A stretch of 64,000 bases of DNA from Gordonibacter pamelaeae (GCF_042665095.1 NZ_JBHTBV010000002.1), one strand, 5' to 3'. Shown: positions 9,459 to 18,322, counted from the stretch's first letter. Notes: generated by a model not told the origin, from the letters alone. Made by a program: numbers and translations.

Positions 9459-9731
9459 ATGCTGCCCACCATCATCATCGGAGCGCTCGCGCTCGCAATC
9501 CTGTGGCCCTTCATCAAGCTGGGCTATGAACTCATCAAGCTCGCGGGGTCTCTTGTCCTGCTCGTCGCCTCATGCGCAATCGGGGCGGTCGCCCTCGTCG
9601 GACGCGGGGCCTGGGCCCTCATCTCCGCCTGCCGCCGACACGCGGGAGCGAAGAAGGAGAAGCCCGTGGAACATCCATCCGCGCCCCGCGAGCGCATTCC
9701 CGCGCTCCCGGAATACTCCTCGGTGCGCTAG
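9459..9731 (+). CDS. Small membrane protein, unknown
   Basis: A 90-aa protein with two closely spaced hydrophobic segments (about residues 2-20 and 28-55) and a basic, proline-containing cytoplasmic-looking end (HAGAKKEKPVEHPSAP). GGGAAACCCGAGGGAAAGGACC ahead of the ATG contains a usable ribosome binding site. It lies between the Phd-like gene and a gene for a membrane-anchored secreted protein, all in the same direction with gaps under 70 bp. I do not recognise the family. Confidence 0.6.
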   Translation: MLPTIIIGALALAILWPFIKLGYELIKLAGSLVLLVASCAIGAVALVGRGAWALISACRRHAGAKKEKPVEHPSAPRERIPALPEYSSVR

Positions 9732-9800
9732 GGACACACCGAAGGGGACCAAACAAGCAGCGAAAAGACCATCAGGCATATATCTCGAAAGGACCATGCC

Positions 9801-10931
9801 ATGAAGAACAACCCTATCGACAAGATCCGCGACCTCTTGGCGGAGCCCGCCGCGCGCCGCAAGGCGGTAATCTGCGCCGGTGTCGTCGCCGTCCTCGCCA
9901 TCGGCGGGGCCGGAATCGTCATCGCATCCAACCGACCCGAACCGATCGACAGCTCGCCGTCCGCCGTCGAGAAGACCGAGACCGACGGCGATAAGGCGTC
10001 CGGTGCCGAATCCGTCGCACCCGCCGACATCGCCAAGATATGCCCGACGCTCACGCTCGACGGGCAGGACGTCGGCGCACCCGCCGACGAGCTCACCGTC
10101 ACGACCGGCCAGGGCCGCGTCCTCGTGACGCAGCGGGCCGGCGACGATGCCGCGGCCACCGTGGACTCCACCGCCCGCCGCAGCGCCGCGCTCGCCCGCT
10201 CGCTCGACGGATGCGAGACCGGCGGCAAGACAGTCGAGACCGTCACATGGGCCGCGATCGACGAGGGCGGCAACGTCGAGGTCGCCGTCACGAACTCCCC
10301 CGCATCCGCACCGTCCGGCGGCACCACGGCGGACGTCGTCAACGGCTCGGGCGGCCATGTGATATCCGATGGCGTCTGGAGCTCCGACGGCGTGCACGAC
10401 TCCGGCTACGAGCAGAACGCCGGAACCGTGACCGATTCGGCCGGCGGCAAGATCGAGGCCGGCAGCAAGACCGAGACCGACGAGAGCGACAAGAAGGACT
10501 CTGGCAAGGCCTATGAGACCAAGGCCGACGATTCCGGCAGCAAGGCCGATTCCAAGAAGAGCGATTCGAAGGGCAGCACGGCATCGCAGGCATCCGGCGA
10601 CTCCCAGTCGTCCGGGTCATCCTCCGCGCAGTCCCAGAAGAAGTGGGTCCCCGAGCAGGGGCACTGGGAAACCGACTACGGCCAGGTCTGGGTCCCGAAC
10701 GTGGTATATGTGCGACACGAGCGCTACTGGGTCAACCATGGCGGAACCAAAGTCGGACCGTTTGACAGCAAGGCCGCCGCATGGTCGTGGTGCGATAACG
10801 ATGTTGATAATGGCGGTATCGGTGGCTCCGTAATCGACGACTCCTACACCACCAGCGAGGACCAGGGGCATTATGAGCAGCAGGCGACCGGCAGGCACTG
10901 GGTCGTGGACGTGGCCGGCCATTGGGAGTAG
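9801..10931 (+). CDS. Membrane-anchored extracellular protein with Trp-rich C-terminal repeats
   Basis: A 376-aa protein: short cytoplasmic start, one membrane helix at about residues 23-43 (VICAGVVAVLAIGGAGIVIA), then a long extracellular part. Residues 50-190 are folded-looking; about 190-275 are a low-complexity Lys/Asp/Ser/Gly linker (repeats of KADDSGSKADSKKSDSK type). The last 100 residues have Trp/His motifs, WVPEQGHWETDYGQVWVPN at the beginning and GRHWVVDVAGHWE at the end, a pattern seen in secreted actinobacterial proteins but of unknown function to me. A GAAAGGACC site precedes the start. It may be a surface-exposed partner in envelope contact. Confidence 0.6.
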   Translation: MKNNPIDKIRDLLAEPAARRKAVICAGVVAVLAIGGAGIVIASNRPEPIDSSPSAVEKTETDGDKASGAESVAPADIAKICPTLTLDGQDVGAPADELTVTTGQGRVLVTQRAGDDAAATVDSTARRSAALARSLDGCETGGKTVETVTWAAIDEGGNVEVAVTNSPASAPSGGTTADVVNGSGGHVISDGVWSSDGVHDSGYEQNAGTVTDSAGGKIEAGSKTETDESDKKDSGKAYETKADDSGSKADSKKSDSKGSTASQASGDSQSSGSSSAQSQKKWVPEQGHWETDYGQVWVPNVVYVRHERYWVNHGGTKVGPFDSKAAAWSWCDNDVDNGGIGGSVIDDSYTTSEDQGHYEQQATGRHWVVDVAGHWE

Positions 10932-10969
10932 CCTTCGGGCGGTATCGCACACATGAGGCTCACGTGCTG

Positions 10970-10975
10970 TAAAAT
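10970..10975 (+). promoter_or_regulatory. Candidate -10 (TAAAAT) for the HipA-like gene
   Basis: TAAAAT lies 44 bp upstream of the HipA-like start in the 88-bp gap. No convincing -35 or element-wide palindrome is visible, so this gene seems outside the palindrome regulon. Confidence 0.35.
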
Positions 10976-11019
10976 GACGACACCGATACAACCGGCAACG
11001 CGAAGATTGGAGCCAGAAG

Positions 11020-12339
11020 ATGAACAGCAGAACGCCCGAGCTCTCGCGGCTCACCCTCATGTGCAGCGACCACGAGGTCGCCGAGTTCACCTGGAACCAT
11101 GACCGCCAGGCCGTGACCGGCAAGACCCACGTCCTCGATGCGGCGCATGCCCCCCTTATGGCGACCGACCCATCGGGCAACATCACGCGCGACAGGCTCT
11201 CGAGCTGGTTCAAGAACAGGGGCATCCCCGATTTCCGCCCCGATGCCGCGGACCGCCTTCGCGCCGTCGGCTACCCGTCGGCCGCCTCCCTCATGGCCTC
11301 CGGTTTCGGCGCATCGCTGTCCGACCAATATTGGATCCGCCCCGCCGGATCCGCATCCACATGGCGCGACGTAAACTGCTTCGAGAACGATTTCAGCGAA
11401 GAGCTCGGCGAGCTGCTTCTTGCGCACGACGCCTCGTCGGTCCCCTCCCTCATCGAGAAGATCAGGGGCAACGCCGACCTCCTCGCCTCATCGCCCGATG
11501 CGGCCCTGAACGGCAACCTGCCGAAACGCTGGACGATCGAGGGCGGGCAGCGGATGCTGGTCAAGTCCGGGCGATCCTCCGGCAGGTTCCAGGAACCGTT
11601 CAACGAGAAGATCGCCAGCGTCCTGTGCTCGCGGCTGCTCGACGAGGGCGACTATGTCGCCTACGAGCTCGAGGACGGCGGCTTCATGAAGTGGACCTCC
11701 CGCTGCAAACCCATGACCGACCAGGTCACCGAGTTCGTGCCGGCCTGGGCGCTGCTCTGCTCGTCGAAACGCCCCTCGGACCTCGGGCTGCACGATTTCT
11801 ACGTGTCCGCCTGCGCCGCCCACGGGCTCGACGTGCGCGAGGACGTGGAGAAGATGCTCGTCATCGACTACCTCATGGCGAACTTCGATAGGCACTGGAA
11901 CAACTTCGGCGTGCTCATCGACAGCGAGAGCAGGGAATGGCTCCGCGCGGCGCCGGTGTTCGACACCGGCGAAGCCCTCTGGTGCGACCGCGAGCTCTCC
12001 CAGCCCTTCGACGGCTACACGACCCCGCGGGCCGGCATGATGCGTCCCTTCGCCCGCAAGATCGACGAACAGCTCGGCAGATATTGCCGCAACCTGTCCT
12101 GGTTCGACCCGTCCGGGCTCAAGGGCTTCTCGGAGGAGGCCTGCGACATCCTCCTCGGCAACCCGTTCATCGCCAACGAGCGCGGCAGAATCGACAAAAT
12201 CAGGGAAGCGATCGACCTGCGCGCCATGATGCTGACCAGGCACGCCCATGAGATCAGCGGCGGGCGCGGGTTCATGGTTCCCGACATGGGCGCCGTTTGC
12301 GCGACCGGGGCGGCGAAGCGGACGGGGCTCCATCTGTAA
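11020..12339 (+). CDS. HipA-like serine/threonine kinase, no HipB neighbour
   Basis: A 439-aa protein with the HipA kinase signature. The catalytic loop NFDRHWNNFGVLID (Asp290, Asn295) and the metal-binding APVFDTGEAL (Asp315) match the HipA DRHxxN and DF/FD elements; WTIEGGQRMLVKSG is the nucleotide-binding strand region. HipA toxins phosphorylate a target such as an aminoacyl-tRNA synthetase and are held in check by HipB; no hipB lies beside this gene, though Xre proteins occur elsewhere in the window. It could instead be a CtkA-like or regulatory kinase. The ribosome binding site is weak (TTGGAGCCAGAAG). The end, AAKRTGLHL, only loosely resembles the common C-terminal tail. Confidence 0.75.
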   Translation: MNSRTPELSRLTLMCSDHEVAEFTWNHDRQAVTGKTHVLDAAHAPLMATDPSGNITRDRLSSWFKNRGIPDFRPDAADRLRAVGYPSAASLMASGFGASLSDQYWIRPAGSASTWRDVNCFENDFSEELGELLLAHDASSVPSLIEKIRGNADLLASSPDAALNGNLPKRWTIEGGQRMLVKSGRSSGRFQEPFNEKIASVLCSRLLDEGDYVAYELEDGGFMKWTSRCKPMTDQVTEFVPAWALLCSSKRPSDLGLHDFYVSACAAHGLDVREDVEKMLVIDYLMANFDRHWNNFGVLIDSESREWLRAAPVFDTGEALWCDRELSQPFDGYTTPRAGMMRPFARKIDEQLGRYCRNLSWFDPSGLKGFSEEACDILLGNPFIANERGRIDKIREAIDLRAMMLTRHAHEISGGRGFMVPDMGAVCATGAAKRTGLHL

Positions 12340-12383
12340 TTCCCAAAAATCGAGCATCGTGCCCGCATATCGGTATGAAACGC

Positions 12384-12432
12384 TTCCCGATTGGGAAAAA
12401 GGGTTACAAACTTCGGCCCGCGGCCATACCGT
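12384..12432 (+). promoter_or_regulatory. Palindrome-29-TACCGT promoter module
   Basis: TTCCCGATTGGGAA (12384-12397), then exactly 29 bp, then TACCGT (12427-12432). The start codon of the next gene is 42 bp downstream. Confidence 0.6.
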
Positions 12433-12474
12433 GGTCGAATACCCCTCACCGCTTCTCACCGAAAGGGCCTCTCA

Positions 12475-13542
12475 ATGGGAAATATGAAATTCGACGGCGC
12501 GGACGTCACCTTCGAGCTCGACGGCTACGACGCCCTGGTCGAGCGCGTCCGCTCCAAGAAGGTCAACTGCAAGATCAACCCCTCCGACCTCCCCAGGCTC
12601 TACGCCGTCATGGATGCCGAGTTCGAGGGCAACGAAGAGCTCGCCGCGGCATTCGCCGAGGCGCAGGAGGCGGCGTTCGGCGAAGCCGTGCTCACCGTCT
12701 GGGCCGAGCGCATCAAGAGCTTCAAGGACTCCTTCATCCCGGTGTTCGGCGAGGCTTGCAAGGACGCCGCGTGCCGCTTCGGCTTCTCCAAGGACGGCAA
12801 CAACACCTTCAAGTCCGCGGTCGACGCCTTCGCGGCCAACATCTGCGACCTCTACGGCGCCGCACCCCAGATCGTCGACGGCTTCTGCGAGTTCCTGGCG
12901 CGAAACGCCTGCCTCGAGTTCGACGGCTACGCCGCCGACATGCCCGTCCCCTGCCAGCTCTACGTGGCCGAGGGAATCTCGAAGATGGCCTACCAGCAGG
13001 CCATGAACAGCGTCCGCGGGTTCAAGCTCGACACGGACGCGTCCGTCGAGTTCGCCGACAAGTTCATCAACGACAACGTCACGACCCCCGACAGCTTCAT
13101 CCACCTGAACGACGCCTGCATCGCGATCGAGAACGTCAAGGCCGCGACCTCGACGTCCAGCGTCCCCGAGGCAGCCGTCGAGTTCGCCGTGACCCAGGCG
13201 GCCTTCGAGCACAAAACCGTCGACCACTTCGACGACGCGCTCCGCCCGGTATACACCGACGAGACCGATGCCGAGTTCGAGGACGTGGTCGATGCGGCGC
13301 AGGGCCTCGACGCGGATGCAACCGGCATCATCGCGCGCCCCGATACCGATCACCCCGCCCGCCCGGACGAGGCGACGTCGGCCCCGGTCCAGCCCGAGAC
13401 GTACCGACAGGACGATTACCAGGACGCCTACCAGGGAGAGGGAGCGGGATATGCCCGACCCGAGACCAATGGCGACATCCGCGGGCAGTACGGCCCCTAT
13501 GGCCAGGACGCCTACGGCAGCACCTACAAGCAGGGCTACTAG
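12475..13542 (+). CDS. Unknown helical protein, paralog family A member 1
   Basis: A 355-aa acidic, predicted mostly helical cytoplasmic protein; no known domain recognised. The start at 12475 follows a GAAAGG site. The stretch EACKDAACRFGFSKDGNNTF and the following SAVDAFAAN align with the next two genes (KNTFNSAFDAFAAANAS at 13578; TEACREAAAYFGVNPDGSG at 14802), showing three consecutive paralogs. The C-terminal 50 residues are rich in Tyr, Gln, Asp and Gly (DDYQDAYQGEGAGY, then GPYGQDAYGSTYKQGY) and probably disordered. It lacks the common Ala-Lys tail. It is first in an operon driven by a palindrome module. Confidence 0.7.
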   Translation: MGNMKFDGADVTFELDGYDALVERVRSKKVNCKINPSDLPRLYAVMDAEFEGNEELAAAFAEAQEAAFGEAVLTVWAERIKSFKDSFIPVFGEACKDAACRFGFSKDGNNTFKSAVDAFAANICDLYGAAPQIVDGFCEFLARNACLEFDGYAADMPVPCQLYVAEGISKMAYQQAMNSVRGFKLDTDASVEFADKFINDNVTTPDSFIHLNDACIAIENVKAATSTSSVPEAAVEFAVTQAAFEHKTVDHFDDALRPVYTDETDAEFEDVVDAAQGLDADATGIIARPDTDHPARPDEATSAPVQPETYRQDDYQDAYQGEGAGYARPETNGDIRGQYGPYGQDAYGSTYKQGY

Positions 13543-13577
13543 GCCCATCTGAACCTCTGGAAAGGCAGGGTCGACTC

Positions 13578-14681
13578 ATGGCGGACGCACCCCCCGCAGC
13601 GTCGGGACAACGCTCGGTCACGCTCGATATCGGAGCGATCGGATCCGGGCTCGGTGACGGCATCGATATCGAGGAGGCGTATCGACTCGTGGCAGCTGCT
13701 ATGGAAAACGACGCGGAGCTCATGGCGGCGGTCGGCGCCGCCCGCGAGCGCGCGGTCGAGACGGTGAGGGGCAACCTCGCCGCCAAGTCCGCCCGCGGCG
13801 GGCTCGAGGAATACCGCCGCGCGCTGGACGCCGAGTTCGAGGGCACCATCGACGCCCTGACGGCATCGATGGGCATGACGGCATCGCCCGACCAGAAGAA
13901 CACCTTCAACTCCGCGTTCGACGCCTTCGCGGCCGCCAACGCCTCCATCTACAAGAGCAGCGCCGACTTCCGGCGCGAGTGCGTCGACCTGCTCGCGAAG
14001 CGCGCCCTTGCCGAGCTCGGGAGCCCCGTGCCCGCCGATTTCGATGCGCAATCGCGCATCTCGGACTACATCGGGGAGCTCTCACGCGAGCAGGCCGCCA
14101 AGACGATCTCCTCGCTCCACGGCCTCAAGGTCTCCGAAGTTCTCGCCGCCGGGCGCAAGCGCATCGCCCAGGCCCTGGGCGAGCTGATGCGCCGCCTGCG
14201 CGCCGTCCCCAAACCCGCGAAGGCCACGGCCGAACCGCGCCAGGCGTCCCCGGCGCCCGCCCCGGCAACGGCGGCGGCTCCGGTGCCGCGCGAGGCCGGG
14301 CTCGAGTCCGCAGCCGAGCCGGCCGAAGCAGCGCCCGCACCGAAGCATGCGGCGGCGAAGCCGGCGGCCGCGGCGGACGTCGAGCGCCTGCGAGACCTCA
14401 TCAACGGCATCGGCACCTCGCTCAGGTCCGGACTCCCGGCAGGCACGCGCGGGCGCCACGCCGCCCACGCCAAGGTCGCCCTCGACGAGATCGACGAGCC
14501 GGCCACGGCCGACAACATCGTCGAGTTCAAGCCGCGCGGCGCCGAGCGCGAGAGGGAGCGCAGCGCGGCGATCGACTCGCGCGTTCCGGCCGTCCCCCCG
14601 GCGCGCGTCGCCGCGGCGGCGGGCGCTGCATGCGCGAGCGCCGCGGCGCCCGTCAGGAACTACTCGCTCAACCTCAGGTAG
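13578..14681 (+). CDS. Unknown helical protein, family A member 2, with C-terminal tail
   Basis: A 367-aa protein starting 35 bp after the previous stop. Residues 40-200 are helical and share NTFNSAFDAFAAANAS, LLAKRALAEL and YIGELSREQAAKTISSLHG with the upstream gene. Then a Pro/Ala linker, a short second helical segment (DVERLRDLINGIGTSLRSGL) and the end RVAAAAGAACASAAA followed by a basic NLR terminus, a variant of the shared tail. No enzymatic motif is seen. A terminator follows at once. The function is unknown; the tail and regulon place it with the accessory set. Confidence 0.7.
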   Translation: MADAPPAASGQRSVTLDIGAIGSGLGDGIDIEEAYRLVAAAMENDAELMAAVGAARERAVETVRGNLAAKSARGGLEEYRRALDAEFEGTIDALTASMGMTASPDQKNTFNSAFDAFAAANASIYKSSADFRRECVDLLAKRALAELGSPVPADFDAQSRISDYIGELSREQAAKTISSLHGLKVSEVLAAGRKRIAQALGELMRRLRAVPKPAKATAEPRQASPAPAPATAAAPVPREAGLESAAEPAEAAPAPKHAAAKPAAAADVERLRDLINGIGTSLRSGLPAGTRGRHAAHAKVALDEIDEPATADNIVEFKPRGAERERERSAAIDSRVPAVPPARVAAAAGAACASAAAPVRNYSLNLR

Positions 14682-14696
14682 CATCTCCTTTCCGTC

Positions 14697-14731
14697 AGCC
14701 CCCGCTTCCCGTTCGGGAAACGGGGGCTTTC
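14697..14731 (+). terminator. Terminator hairpin built around the regulatory palindrome
   Basis: AGCCCCCG ... CGGGGGCT stem enclosing the TTCCCGTTCGGGAA palindrome, followed by TTTC. It would end the 12475-14681 transcript while the palindrome inside serves the next promoter. Confidence 0.65.
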
Positions 14732-14764
14732 GCATACCCAAAAGACGACGCCCGCCGATACGAT
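14706..14764 (+). promoter_or_regulatory. Palindrome-39-TACGAT promoter module
   Basis: Perfect TTCCCGTTCGGGAA (14706-14719), then exactly 39 bp, then TACGAT (14759-14764); start codon 37 bp downstream. The palindrome is the apex of the preceding terminator. Confidence 0.65.
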
Positions 14765-14801
14765 TGCCTGGAATATCAACTTTCCGTCGAAAGGGGAAGC
14801 C

Positions 14802-15719
14802 ATGCCGGACAATGATGACCTCCGCATGAACCAGAACGAGACCCTTAACTGCAAGCTCGCCCTTATGGGCGTCTGGACGGAGGCGTGCCGCGAAGCCGCC
14901 GCATACTTCGGGGTCAACCCGGACGGCTCGGGCAACTTCTCGTCCGTCACCCAGGCGCAGGCGGGCTCGACCGCGGGCACGCTCGCCGTGGACGGGATCT
15001 CGGCCGACGAGATGACGAGCCGCCTGGCGGCATCGCTCGTCGAGCACTTCCCGGACAAGACCGACATCATCACCGGCGACCCGGCCGCGGCCAAGGCCTA
15101 CGTCAAGCAGTACGTCGTCGACCTCGCCAACCACCAGGCGCTCGCCCAGGCGCGAACGAACAGCAAGCTGTTCCACAAGCAGCTCAACCGCGCCGCCGTG
15201 GGCCTGGCCGATGAGCACGGCCCGTACGCCCCCGTGCCCGCCGCCGAGGAGGAGTTCGACATGTGCGTGCCCCTCATGGACGGCACGATCGAGGAGAACA
15301 GCGAGGAGGTCGCCGAGTTCAGCCGCGAGCTCGACCGCACCGGCATCCGCTACAAGTTCAGCGAGCTGGCCGCCGCCGGATCCGCGAAGGTGCAGACCTG
15401 CCTCGAGTTCATGTCCCGCGACATCAAGGCCGTCCAGGCCGCATGCACCCGCGCGGCCCAGAACATCTCGGCGCGCGGACGGGCGTTCGCCGACAAGGTG
15501 AAGTGCGTGCCGTTCGTGCTGTCCGCCGCGGCGCAGGGCATCTCGGACGCCGTGCGCGACGCCGCCGAGCTCATGGGCAAGGGCTATGAGGAGATCAAGG
15601 CGGCGGCCGCCAAGGACCCGCGCTCGGTGGCGGCGGCCGCCAAGCACTGCGCCGACGCCACGGCGAACGTGCCCACGCGCCATCTCCCCAAGGCCTCGCA
15701 CGGCGCGCACATGGGCTAG
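14802..15719 (+). CDS. Unknown helical protein, family A member 3, with tail
   Basis: A 305-aa acidic helical protein. Residues about 22-60 (TEACREAAAYFGVNPDGSG, NFSSVTQAQ) align with the two upstream paralogs; the rest is distinct (AHHQ-free helices, YVVDLANHQALAQARTNSK, MCVPLMDGTIEENSEEVAEF). Near the C-terminus is SVAAAAKHCADATANVPTRH, a clear version of the shared Ala-Lys element, but the last residues (ASHGAHMG) deviate. The GAAAGGGGAAGCC site supports the ATG. It heads an operon with the next two genes (gaps 35 and 40 bp). No function recognised. Confidence 0.7.
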   Translation: MPDNDDLRMNQNETLNCKLALMGVWTEACREAAAYFGVNPDGSGNFSSVTQAQAGSTAGTLAVDGISADEMTSRLAASLVEHFPDKTDIITGDPAAAKAYVKQYVVDLANHQALAQARTNSKLFHKQLNRAAVGLADEHGPYAPVPAAEEEFDMCVPLMDGTIEENSEEVAEFSRELDRTGIRYKFSELAAAGSAKVQTCLEFMSRDIKAVQAACTRAAQNISARGRAFADKVKCVPFVLSAAAQGISDAVRDAAELMGKGYEEIKAAAAKDPRSVAAAAKHCADATANVPTRHLPKASHGAHMG

Positions 15720-15754
15720 ACATTTCAGACGAGACAACGGCCCGGGAGGCCATA

Positions 15755-16630
15755 ATGTTCAAGACCTGTAGCGACCCGGACTTCAACTGGGTCCACTGCC
15801 TTTGCGATTCGGCCACCTGGGTCGTCAAGGAGCCCGGCAAGCCCATCGGCTTCTTCTACTCGCGGCTGTTCGACGATGCGCTCTCGCCGTCGGGCCTCGG
15901 CTTCGCCGTCGACGCCTTCCGCATCGACGAGGACGGCACGCTCGACGACTTCTACAGCGACATCCTCTGGGACTACGGCGCGGCCGACGAGCTGATAGCG
16001 GCCTACCCCAATAAGTTCAACTGCGCGGTGCGATGCGACGGGCTCAACCCGTATGACATCCCGACGAGCTGGAGCCAGGACAAGGGCGAGCGCTACCGCG
16101 CGCGCGACACCGTGCTCGCGGCGGTCGATATGCTCACCGACGAGGCCGACGAGGCCGGCATCGACGCCTGCCCCGAGTTCTACCGCAACGACTACATCAG
16201 CATGTACCTCAAGACGCAAGGCCTCGGCGAGCGCGTGAAGGTCGGCGGCGCCGAGGCCTTGCGCTTCTCGGTCGTCTCGACCGACTGCTCATGCGGCGAC
16301 GACGAGAAGGGCGACTTCGAGACCCTGGGCGAGGCCATGAGGGCGGCCAAGAGGCTGGTCGACGTCGAGGGCTATGAGGGCGCCGCGGTCTACGACCGCA
16401 AGCAGGAGGCCTGGTGCGCGGGATGCAACGTCGCGACCGTCATGGACATGAACGGCCCGGCATCCGTCACGCATCCGTTCTGGACGATCACCTGCGAGGC
16501 CGAGAAGAGGGAGCCCGCACAGCGGGCCGCCGCGCTCGAGCGCGCGCAGGCCATCGACCGCGCCAAGGACGCCGCCGCGCGCACGGCGCGACCTAGCGGC
16601 GCGCATTACCGCCCCCGCCGCGCACAGTAG
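15755..16630 (+). CDS. Unknown acidic protein, family B member 1
   Basis: A 291-aa protein, strongly acidic in its first two-thirds. The start has a GGGAGG site. The opening CSDPDFNWVHCLCDSATWVV and KEPGKPIGFF align with the next gene (CDPDFDPEKCESAYALWAVK, EEGEPVKF), so these are paralogs differing after about residue 80. A Cys-containing segment (STDCSCGDDEKGDF, later WCAGCNVATVMD) could bind metal but is not a known motif. The C-terminus is helical and basic (RAKDAAARTARPSGAHYRPR), a weak relative of the shared tail. Function unknown. Confidence 0.7.
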   Translation: MFKTCSDPDFNWVHCLCDSATWVVKEPGKPIGFFYSRLFDDALSPSGLGFAVDAFRIDEDGTLDDFYSDILWDYGAADELIAAYPNKFNCAVRCDGLNPYDIPTSWSQDKGERYRARDTVLAAVDMLTDEADEAGIDACPEFYRNDYISMYLKTQGLGERVKVGGAEALRFSVVSTDCSCGDDEKGDFETLGEAMRAAKRLVDVEGYEGAAVYDRKQEAWCAGCNVATVMDMNGPASVTHPFWTITCEAEKREPAQRAAALERAQAIDRAKDAAARTARPSGAHYRPRRAQ

Positions 16631-16670
16631 AGGGAAGCATAAACGACAACCATAGAAAGGAGTCCAGCGT

Positions 16671-17825
16671 ATGGACGACTATGAACCGTGGCTCACGCCG
16701 TGCGATCCCGATTTCGACCCGGAAAAGTGCGAGAGCGCCTACGCCCTGTGGGCCGTCAAGGAGGAGGGCGAGCCTGTCAAATTCCTCGAGGCGAGCATCA
16801 CGGACAACCTGGACTATCCGTCCGGATATTGGTTTTTCTGGAGAACCATATCGTTCAGCGAGGAGACCGGCAGGCTCATCGAGGGCGAATGGGGCGGGGC
16901 TGGCGATATCTGCCGTGCCGACTATGTCGCGGACATGGTGCTCCCCGGCGGCGCCGTCTTCGCTCGGGTCCAGGGCGAACTCGACGACGGTATTCCATTC
17001 GATTGGGAGGTACGCCGCCCCCTGGACGATTGCGCGAAGACGAGGGCGGCCGAGGCGATCCGCGCCGGGATCCTGGCGCTGCCCCTGAGCGCATCCGCGT
17101 CGATCGAGGCAATACCCTCACCCTATAAGATCGACGTCTCCATCGTTCACGGTGGCACGCTCACCCACGACATGGCCCGCAACCTCCTCGTCTCGGCGGA
17201 GCACTACTATCGCGACAGCGCGCTCTGCGGGCTGCTCGACAACTGGAACGGCCTCGCCGTCGCGCAGCGGGCCCTGCTCGTCCAGGCAGCCAAGTCGATG
17301 AGGGAAGACCCGCCCGACGAGGCGTTCGCCTCCCTCTCCCGCGCCATCGCCCTGATCCGCGCGACCGACGAGCGCGCCGGCGACGTGTCCGACCACACGC
17401 TCGCGCACAACCTCCTCATCTCGGGGTTCGAGGAGATGGAGCGCGACAACACCAAGCTCATCTCGCGCCAGATCTCCGAGGGCCGCCTTGACATCGGCGA
17501 GATCGCGAGGGCCTTTGTCGGCGCGATGGGGCGTAAAACGGGCGCCGCGCTCGATGCCGCGCTCGAAGGCAAGCATGCCGGATGCTACAGCCGCGACGTC
17601 GATGCGCTCGTATTCACCGATGACGATATCGACGACTATGCCAACATGATCGAATACGGCCGCCCGGACCTCGATTTCATCCAGTGCCGCGAGATCGCGT
17701 CGCAAGCCGTGACGGACTGGAACGACGGGCACGCCATGGACGGATTTACCGAATTCCTCTACGACTACGCCGATGAGCATGCGCCCGCCGAAAGCGTGAA
17801 GCAGGGCGGCGGCATCAGGCATTGA
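16671..17825 (+). CDS. Unknown acidic protein, family B member 2
   Basis: A 384-aa acidic protein following a GAAAGGAG site. Residues 1-70 are paralogous to the previous gene. The middle (about 160-260) is helical with ARNLLVSAEHYYRDSALCGL and the echo LAHNLLISGFEEMERD, possibly an internal repeat. It ends in ESVKQGGGIRH, i.e. the terminal GG-I-basic-His of the shared tail without the Ala-Lys helix. Its stop is 16 bp from the stop of the convergent minus-strand gene. No enzymatic motif recognised. Confidence 0.7.
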   Translation: MDDYEPWLTPCDPDFDPEKCESAYALWAVKEEGEPVKFLEASITDNLDYPSGYWFFWRTISFSEETGRLIEGEWGGAGDICRADYVADMVLPGGAVFARVQGELDDGIPFDWEVRRPLDDCAKTRAAEAIRAGILALPLSASASIEAIPSPYKIDVSIVHGGTLTHDMARNLLVSAEHYYRDSALCGLLDNWNGLAVAQRALLVQAAKSMREDPPDEAFASLSRAIALIRATDERAGDVSDHTLAHNLLISGFEEMERDNTKLISRQISEGRLDIGEIARAFVGAMGRKTGAALDAALEGKHAGCYSRDVDALVFTDDDIDDYANMIEYGRPDLDFIQCREIASQAVTDWNDGHAMDGFTEFLYDYADEHAPAESVKQGGGIRH

Positions 17826-17841
17826 CGCATCCCCGGGGGCG

Positions 17842-18207
17842 TCAGGGATGAAGCCCGATTCTCCCCGATGCCGCTCGGCTGGCCGTCGCGGCGGCCGCCT
17901 CTCGGGCGGCCGCGCGCATCGCCGCCGGGGTGGGCAGGCCCATCTCGGAGCGTTTCGCGTACACGGCCGAAAGCGAGCGGCCGGTCTCGGCCGCGATCTG
18001 CTTCGGCGATGCGGCGTAGTCTCGCAGCCGGCCGATCTCTTCCGCCGTCCACCTGGTCCGGCAGATGCCTCGGCGCGAGCGCGCCGCCCTTACGGCCATC
18101 TCGGTCCGCCCCGTCGCGGCGGCCACATCCGCGGCGGCAAGCGACCTGTCGGCGAGCAATTCGAGCTCGGCGTCCGTCCAATGGCGATATCCCGCGGCGT
18201 CAACCAT
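17842..18207 (-). CDS. Tandem SANT/Myb-like DNA-binding protein with tail
   Basis: A 121-aa protein with two successive Myb/SANT-like or helix-turn-helix units: HWTDAELELLADRSLAAADV ... TGRTEMAVRAARSRRG and RWTAEEIGRLRDYAASPKQI ... TGRSLSAVYAKRSEMG. Such paired repeats bind DNA in phage and plasmid regulators. The C-terminus MRAAAREAAAATASRAASG plus GLHP is a variant of the shared tail. The start at 18207 is preferred because GGGGG lies 5 nt ahead; an ATG at 18219 is the alternative. It is divergent from ArdA, and each has its own copy of the palindrome, so it is a plausible regulator of the palindrome regulon (inference). Confidence 0.7.
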   Translation of the reverse strand: MVDAAGYRHWTDAELELLADRSLAAADVAAATGRTEMAVRAARSRRGICRTRWTAEEIGRLRDYAASPKQIAAETGRSLSAVYAKRSEMGLPTPAAMRAAAREAAAATASRAASGRIGLHP

Positions 18208-18232
18208 CGCAGCCCCCATCCTCGTGTAGCAA

Positions 18233-18244
18233 AGTCTCGAGACT
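18233..18244 (-). promoter_or_regulatory. Perfect 12-bp palindrome AGTCTCGAGACT
   Basis: Lies between the candidate -10 and the start of the SANT-like gene, a position suited to an operator for autoregulation. Single occurrence noticed. Confidence 0.35.
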
Positions 18245-18290
18245 CATACCCATTGGGGGCCCGGCTATTTCAGCGCTTCCCGTCCGGGAA
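18243..18290 (-). promoter_or_regulatory. Minus-strand palindrome-28-TATGAG promoter module
   Basis: Read on the minus strand: TTCCCGGACGGGAA (18277-18290), 28 bp, then GGG-TATGAG (18243-18248) and the SANT-like gene 35 bp further. Spacing is one base shorter than the plus-strand modules. The palindrome extends to an AGCGC...GCGCT stem. Confidence 0.5.
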
Positions 18291-18322
18291 GCGCTTTTCT
18301 ATCGGCTCGCGGCACGGCGGTC

